NCBI GenBank assembly: GCA_947499255.1
Contig: CANMNF010000002.1
Coordinates: forward strand, 818,430 to 882,429
Direction: 5' to 3'
DNA length: 64,000 bases
DNA from: an uncultured Sphingomonadaceae bacterium
Lineage (GTDB): Bacteria > Pseudomonadota > Alphaproteobacteria > Sphingomonadales > Sphingomonadaceae
Shown in pieces: positions 60,164-64,000 of this stretch. The translations under genes and the position numbers were made by a program. The notes under the pieces were generated by a model that was not told where the DNA came from, made no database searches, and worked only from the letters and a program-made list of their open reading frames with translations. Each line of letters begins with the position of its first letter. The stretch's first letter is position 1.

Positions 60164-61382
60164 CTTTTTCGGTGAAATTGACCCGCCACAACGCTTGTTG
60201 ATGGGGCCCGGCCCGGTCAATGCCCATCCGCGTGTCTTGCGTGCGATGTCAGCGGACCTTTTGGGGCAGTTCGATCCGGAAATGACCACCTACATGAACG
60301 AGGTCATGGCGCTCTATCGCCCTATTTTCGATACGCAAAATCAATGGACCTTCCTGATCGACGGCACTTCGCGCGCGGCGATCGAGGCATCGCTGATTTC
60401 GCTGGTGACGCCTGGTGATAGCGTGCTGGTGGTTGATTTTGGACGGTTTGGCCTGTTGCTGCGCGAAATCGTCGAACGGATTGGCGGGGTGGTTGTTACC
60501 GTCTCGGCTGAATGGGGCGAAGTCGTCCCGCTTGAAGCGATTGCTGCGGCCGCACGTCAGCATGAACCGCGCGTCATTGCCTGCGTGCATGGCGACACCT
60601 CAACCACTATGGCGCAGCCTTTAGACGGGATAGGTGCCCTTGCGCAGGAAGTCGGTGCCTTTTTCTATGTCGATGCGACAGCTACGCTAAGCGGGATGCC
60701 ATTGCCCACTGATGCGCTGGGTGTCGATATCATGACCGCCGGGCTGCAAAAATGCCTTGGCGGTCCGTCCGGTTCGGCCCCGATCACGATATCGGATCGT
60801 GCAGCCGAAGCGATCTTTGCCCGCCGTCATGTTGAAAAAGGCCTGCGCCGCGATGATCTGGCCAACAGCCATGGCGCCCGCATCGGCTCCAACTATTTCG
60901 ATCTGGCGATGATAATGGATTATTGGTCGGACAAACGTCTCAATCATCACACCGAGGCGACCTCCATGCTTTACGCTGCGCGCGAATGTGCCCGTGTCGC
61001 GCTGGCCGAAGGATTGGAGCAGCGCTTTGCCCGCCATGCGCTGGCTGGGCAGGCGGTCACAGCCGGACTGCGCGCCATGGGCCTGACAGTGTTTGGCGAT
61101 GATGCGCACCGGATGACCAATGTAACAGGCGTCTATATCCCCGATGGCATTGACGATCTGTGCGTGCGTCGCCGGATGCGGGAGGATTTTGAGATCGAGA
61201 TCGGCACTTCATTCGGCCCGCTGGTGGGCAAAATCTGGCGTATCGGCGCGATGGGTTACAACGCGCGCAAACACAAGGTGCTGCTCACGCTTGGCGCGCT
61301 GGAGGCGTGTTTGCGGGCGGAGGGTTTGGTCTTGCCAGCCGGAGCCGGGGTCGATGCAGCACTGGCGGTCTATCACGCATGA
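60153..61382 (+). CDS. pucG: (S)-Ureidoglycine-glyoxylate aminotransferase
   Basis: A 409-residue class V PLP aminotransferase. LLMGPGPVNAHPRVLRAMSADLLGQFDPEM is the PucG/AGT opening, IDGTSRAAIEASLISLVTPGDSVLVVDFGRFG contacts the cofactor, the Asp of FYVDATATLSG hydrogen-bonds the pyridine N, and the PLP lysine is in TAGLQKCLGGPSG. RIGAMGYNARKHKVLLTLGALE is near the C-terminus. It converts ureidoglycine plus glyoxylate to oxalurate plus glycine. The initiator is TTG 60153 with AGGAG 7 bases upstream, overlapping the previous stop by 11 bases. Confidence 0.9.
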   Translation: MGPDFFGEIDPPQRLLMGPGPVNAHPRVLRAMSADLLGQFDPEMTTYMNEVMALYRPIFDTQNQWTFLIDGTSRAAIEASLISLVTPGDSVLVVDFGRFGLLLREIVERIGGVVVTVSAEWGEVVPLEAIAAAARQHEPRVIACVHGDTSTTMAQPLDGIGALAQEVGAFFYVDATATLSGMPLPTDALGVDIMTAGLQKCLGGPSGSAPITISDRAAEAIFARRHVEKGLRRDDLANSHGARIGSNYFDLAMIMDYWSDKRLNHHTEATSMLYAARECARVALAEGLEQRFARHALAGQAVTAGLRAMGLTVFGDDAHRMTNVTGVYIPDGIDDLCVRRRMREDFEIEIGTSFGPLVGKIWRIGAMGYNARKHKVLLTLGALEACLRAEGLVLPAGAGVDAALAVYHA

Positions 61383-62269
61383 ATGGGCCCCGTGATCTTG
61401 TTGGCTACGGTGCCCATCCTCCCGAAGCACGCTGGCCCGGCGGTGCCAAAGTGGCGGTGCAGTTCGTGATCAATTATGAAGAGGGCGCGGAGAACTGCGT
61501 GCTCAACGGCGATGCAGGTTCGGAAAGTTTTTTGTCGGAAATGGTTGGCGCGCCCAGTCATCCGGCCCGCGCCATGGCGATGGAAAGCTTGTACGAATAC
61601 GGTTCGCGCGCAGGGTTCTGGCGGCTGCATCGGTTGTTCTGCAATCGCGGTGTTCCGGTGACGGTGTTTGGTGTGGCCAAAGCTCTCGAAGCGAACCAGG
61701 AGGCGGTCACAGCGATGCTAAAAGCGGATTGGGAGATTGCCAGCCATGGCTTGCGCTGGATTGATTATCAATCGATCCCCGAGGCGACTGAACGTGAACA
61801 TATCGCCCAAGCGATTGCCCTGCACGAAAAGGTAACCGGATCGCGCCCGCTGGGTTGGTATCAGGGCCGTACTTCGCCCAACACTGCGCGGCTGATCGCT
61901 GAAGAAGGCGGGTTTGTCTACGATGCGGACAGCTATGCCGATGACTTGCCATATTACGACACGCAGCATGGCCGGTCGCAATTGATCGTGCCCTATGCTC
62001 TGGACACCAATGACATGAAATACGTCGCTCTCAATGGCTTTCCCGATGGCGATTCCTTCTATCGCTATTTGCGCGACAATTTCGAGATGCTGCGCGCGGA
62101 AGGCGGGCGGATGATGTCGGTTGGTCTGCATGGCCGCGTTGCTGGAAGGCCCGCGCGCGCTGCCGCGCTTGCCCGGTTTGTCGATCATGTCTTGGAAAGC
62201 GGCGTGGCATGGACAGCGCGGCGGATCGACATTGCGCGGCACTGGCAAAAAGAGCATCCAGCGCCATGA
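61379..62269 (+). CDS. puuE: Allantoinase, polysaccharide-deacetylase type (PuuE)
   Basis: A 296-residue protein of the metal-independent PuuE allantoinase family. Characteristic stretches are RDLVGYGAHPPEARWPGGAKVAVQFVINYEEGAE, NGDAGSESFLSEMVGAPSHPARAMAMESLYEYGSRAGFWRLHRLF, WEIASHGLRWIDYQSI, GWYQGRTSPNTARLIAEEGGFVYDADSYADDLPYY and VGLHGRVAGRPAR. It hydrolyses allantoin to allantoate. ATG 61379 overlaps the pucG stop (ATGA). Identification is secure. Confidence 0.95.
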   Translation: MNGPRDLVGYGAHPPEARWPGGAKVAVQFVINYEEGAENCVLNGDAGSESFLSEMVGAPSHPARAMAMESLYEYGSRAGFWRLHRLFCNRGVPVTVFGVAKALEANQEAVTAMLKADWEIASHGLRWIDYQSIPEATEREHIAQAIALHEKVTGSRPLGWYQGRTSPNTARLIAEEGGFVYDADSYADDLPYYDTQHGRSQLIVPYALDTNDMKYVALNGFPDGDSFYRYLRDNFEMLRAEGGRMMSVGLHGRVAGRPARAAALARFVDHVLESGVAWTARRIDIARHWQKEHPAP

Positions 62270-62649
62270 TACCGATCAACGAACCTGCCATCCTTGCCGA
62301 AGTCACCGCCGCGTTTCACGAATATGAGCGCGCACTGATGGCAGACGACATCGCCGCCATGGATCGACTGTTTCACGAAGCGCCGACCACGGTGCGGTAT
62401 GGCATTGGCGAAGTTTTGTATGGGATCGAAGAAATCCGCGATTTTCGCAAAGGGCGTGGCGGATCGCCGCAGCGCAGGCTTGGCTGGGTCGCCATCGCAA
62501 CCTTTGGTAAGGATATGGCTACCGCCAATGCCGAATTTTTCCGCGAGGGGTCGGACCAGCGCGGTCGCCAAAGCCAGACCTGGCTACGCTTTGCTGATGG
62601 CTGGAAAATCGTTGCCGCGCATGTCTCTGTGGAAGGCAGCACATCATGA
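62266..62649 (+). CDS. hpxZ: AtzH/HpxZ-like protein (DUF3225)
   Basis: A 127-residue SnoaL/NTF2-fold protein. AFHEYERALMADDIAAMDRLFHEAPTTVRYGIGEVLYGIEEIRDFRKGRG is the family opening, then TWLRFADGWKIVAAHVS. AtzH hydrolyses 1,3-dicarboxyurea formed after AtzE, and HpxZ is its homologue in the hpxWXYZ group; here it lies in the same operon as the HpxX/Y/W genes but after the allantoinase. ATGA coupling on both sides. The specific substrate here is inferred. Confidence 0.82.
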   Translation: MIPINEPAILAEVTAAFHEYERALMADDIAAMDRLFHEAPTTVRYGIGEVLYGIEEIRDFRKGRGGSPQRRLGWVAIATFGKDMATANAEFFREGSDQRGRQSQTWLRFADGWKIVAAHVSVEGSTS

Positions 62650-63140
62650 ACGGGCCAGATTACAACGCCATATCAAAGGCCGAATTCATTGCCCGCTTCG
62701 GCCATGTGTTTGAGCATTCGCCCTGGGTTGTAGAGCGCACCGCCGCGCACCGTCCGGTGCGGCACCTGCATTCTGCCATGATGGCGGTACTTGAAGAATC
62801 CACCCGGGAGGAGCGCCTTGCCTTGATCAAAGCGCACCCCGAGCTTGCTGGAAAGGCGGCTATTGCCGGAGATCTCACTCCCAGTTCTGCCGCCGAACAA
62901 TCCTCGGCTGCGCTTGATCGGCTCTCGCCAGAGGAATACGCTCTGTTTCACGAACGCAATGCAGCTTACCGTGAAAAATTTGGCTTTCCTTTCGTCATCT
63001 GCGTGAAACTCACTGACAAGCAGGGAATTCTAGACGCGATGCAGCGCAGGCTCGGCAATGAACCGGAGGAAGAAATCGCCGCCGCTATCGAGGAAATCGG
63101 CCAAATTGCGCGGCTAAGGTTGGAGGAACAGGCCCTGTGA
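62646..63140 (+). CDS. uraD: OHCU decarboxylase
   Basis: A 164-residue all-helical enzyme that decarboxylates 2-oxo-4-hydroxy-4-carboxy-5-ureidoimidazoline to S-allantoin. FGHVFEHSPWVVERTA, LIKAHPELAGKAAIAGDLTPSSAAEQSSAALD and YREKFGFPFVICVKLTDK are diagnostic (the HPELAG and FGFPFVI blocks, with the catalytic His in the first half). It directly precedes uraH. ATGA overlap with the AtzH-like gene. Confidence 0.95.
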   Translation: MNGPDYNAISKAEFIARFGHVFEHSPWVVERTAAHRPVRHLHSAMMAVLEESTREERLALIKAHPELAGKAAIAGDLTPSSAAEQSSAALDRLSPEEYALFHERNAAYREKFGFPFVICVKLTDKQGILDAMQRRLGNEPEEEIAAAIEEIGQIARLRLEEQAL

Positions 63141-63466
63141 GCACACTTTCAACTCATGTTCTGGATACGATGCACGGCTGCCCCGCTGCTGGCATGGCTT
63201 TGCGCCTTACCGATGCGACTGGCTCTGTGCTGTTTACCGGTGTGACAAATGATGACGGGCGTTGCCCCGATCTGCCTTCGCCGAGTGCCGGACAATATTG
63301 CCTCCATTTCGAAGTCGCCGCTTATTTCCGCAAGCTTGGCGTGACGATGTCAGAGCCGCCGTTTCTGGACGTCGTGCCGATTGCTTTTGGCATGACCGAT
63401 GACGGGCATTATCATGTCCCGCTGCTCGCCTCGCCGTACTCCTTTTCAAGTTACCGGGGGAGCTGA
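63137..63466 (+). CDS. uraH: 5-Hydroxyisourate hydrolase
   Basis: A 109-residue transthyretin-like enzyme. LSTHVLDTMHGCPAAGMALRL is the N-terminal signature with catalytic His, and the C-terminal SPYSFSSYRGS is the Y-R-G-S end required in HIU hydrolases. It turns hydroxyisourate into OHCU. The initiator is GTG 63137 overlapping the uraD stop (GTGA). Confidence 0.96.
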   Translation: MSTLSTHVLDTMHGCPAAGMALRLTDATGSVLFTGVTNDDGRCPDLPSPSAGQYCLHFEVAAYFRKLGVTMSEPPFLDVVPIAFGMTDDGHYHVPLLASPYSFSSYRGS

Positions 63467-63470
63467 GCGC

Positions 63471-64000
63471 GTGGAATACGTCACCGAATGGCTTGAGCTG
63501 GGGCTGCGCTGGTTGCATCTGATCACCGGGATTGCGTGGATCGGATCGTCATTCTATTTTGTCTGGCTCGACAACAATTTGAAGCCCCCTGTCCAGGGCG
63601 AGGCGTCTGGTGAATTGTGGTCCGTCCATGGCGGCGGTTTTTATCATAATCAGAAATATGCCGTTGCCCCGCAATCAATGCCGGACGATCTGCACTGGTT
63701 CAAATGGGAGGCTTATTTCACTTGGATCAGCGGCATCAGCCTTCTTGCGCTGGTCTATTATATCGGTGCAGAAACCTATTTGATTGACCCGGCCAAAGCC
63801 GACCTTTCCCCCATCACCGCAAGCGCCATAGGACTGGCCGCCATTGCGGCTGGCTGGTTGTTTTATGATCTTTTGTGCCGCTCTGCGATTGGCCGGAGCA
63901 ATCAGGCTGTCGGGATCATCTGGTTTGGGGCCATGACTTTTGCCGCATGGGCGCTGAGTTTGATCTTCAATGACCGGGCAGCTTATATCCATGTCGGCGC
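63471..64000 (+). CDS. puuD: Urate hydroxylase PuuD, N-terminal part
   Basis: The first 176 codons of a membrane protein running past the window edge. It begins GTG 63471 (VEYVTEWLELGLRWLHLITGIAWIGSSFYFVWLDNNLKPP), followed by GEASGELWSVHGGGFYHNQKY and FKWEAYFTWISGISLLALVYY. These match PuuD, a membrane-bound urate hydroxylase with a C-terminal cytochrome c domain (beyond the window). It catalyses urate to 5-hydroxyisourate, the step before uraH. The initiator is four bases after the uraH stop, so it belongs to the same operon. Confidence 0.93.
   Translation, partial: MEYVTEWLELGLRWLHLITGIAWIGSSFYFVWLDNNLKPPVQGEASGELWSVHGGGFYHNQKYAVAPQSMPDDLHWFKWEAYFTWISGISLLALVYYIGAETYLIDPAKADLSPITASAIGLAAIAAGWLFYDLLCRSAIGRSNQAVGIIWFGAMTFAAWALSLIFNDRAAYIHVG

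Overview
The window reads as chromosome of a moderately GC-rich alphaproteobacterium, most likely a sphingomonad (Erythrobacteraceae-like). The reasons are the gene families and their style: two large Sphingomonas/Caulobacter-type TonB receptors, a CnoX-type thioredoxin coupled to a LON-domain protein, small conserved sphingomonad proteins, a DUF559 nuclease set in palindromic repeats, and many ATGA-coupled genes. The taxonomic call is inference.

Region 1 (1-9,120) is housekeeping: the 3' end of guaA, an EamA permease, a YceI lipoprotein, a secreted nucleoside-hydrolase-like protein, an endonuclease III relative, small secreted and zinc-binding proteins, an orphan ABC ATPase, nadB and a PiT phosphate transporter. 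Region 2 (9,121-17,842) holds class I ribonucleotide reductase. nrdA and nrdB are separated by about 4.7 kb carrying a small lipoprotein, a secreted TPR-CHAT protein and three small genes; a perfect 22-bp palindrome lies upstream of nrdA. Region 3 (17,843-22,310) is accessory: a DUF559 nuclease between repeated GC-rich palindromes, PPK2, a cysteine-repeat protein overlapping an HGHFH-motif protein, and an RTX-repeat protein ending in a strong terminator.

Region 4 (22,342-37,847) is mostly core metabolism: argB, yggT, a LON-domain protein plus CnoX, tRNA-Gly, an ArsC/Spx-like protein, a glycerophosphodiester phosphodiesterase, ubiG, lysC, a cNMP-glutaredoxin-flavoprotein fusion, a nitronate monooxygenase-like protein, a dienelactone hydrolase-like lipoprotein, an acyl-CoA synthetase, SPFH/NfeD and an NDUFA9-like reductase. 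tRNA-Leu(CAG) follows, next to a decayed higBA toxin-antitoxin pair.

Region 5 (38,911-64,000) is a purine scavenging and catabolism supercluster. Outer-membrane receptors, an exported 5'-nucleotidase, an exported NUP-family protein and an exported nucleosidase could turn external nucleotides into bases. Two NCS2 permeases, an adenine deaminase-like enzyme, 8-oxoguanine deaminase and a phosphoribosyltransferase handle the bases. PuuD, UraH, UraD, PuuE, an allantoate amidohydrolase and PucG carry urate to oxalurate. HpxX/Y/Z- and HpxW-like proteins fit the last steps from oxalurate through oxamate to oxalate. Xanthine dehydrogenase is not in the window. The most novel-looking item is the cysteine-repeat/HGHFH gene pair at 20,259-21,189; the periplasmic purine locus is the best functional story.
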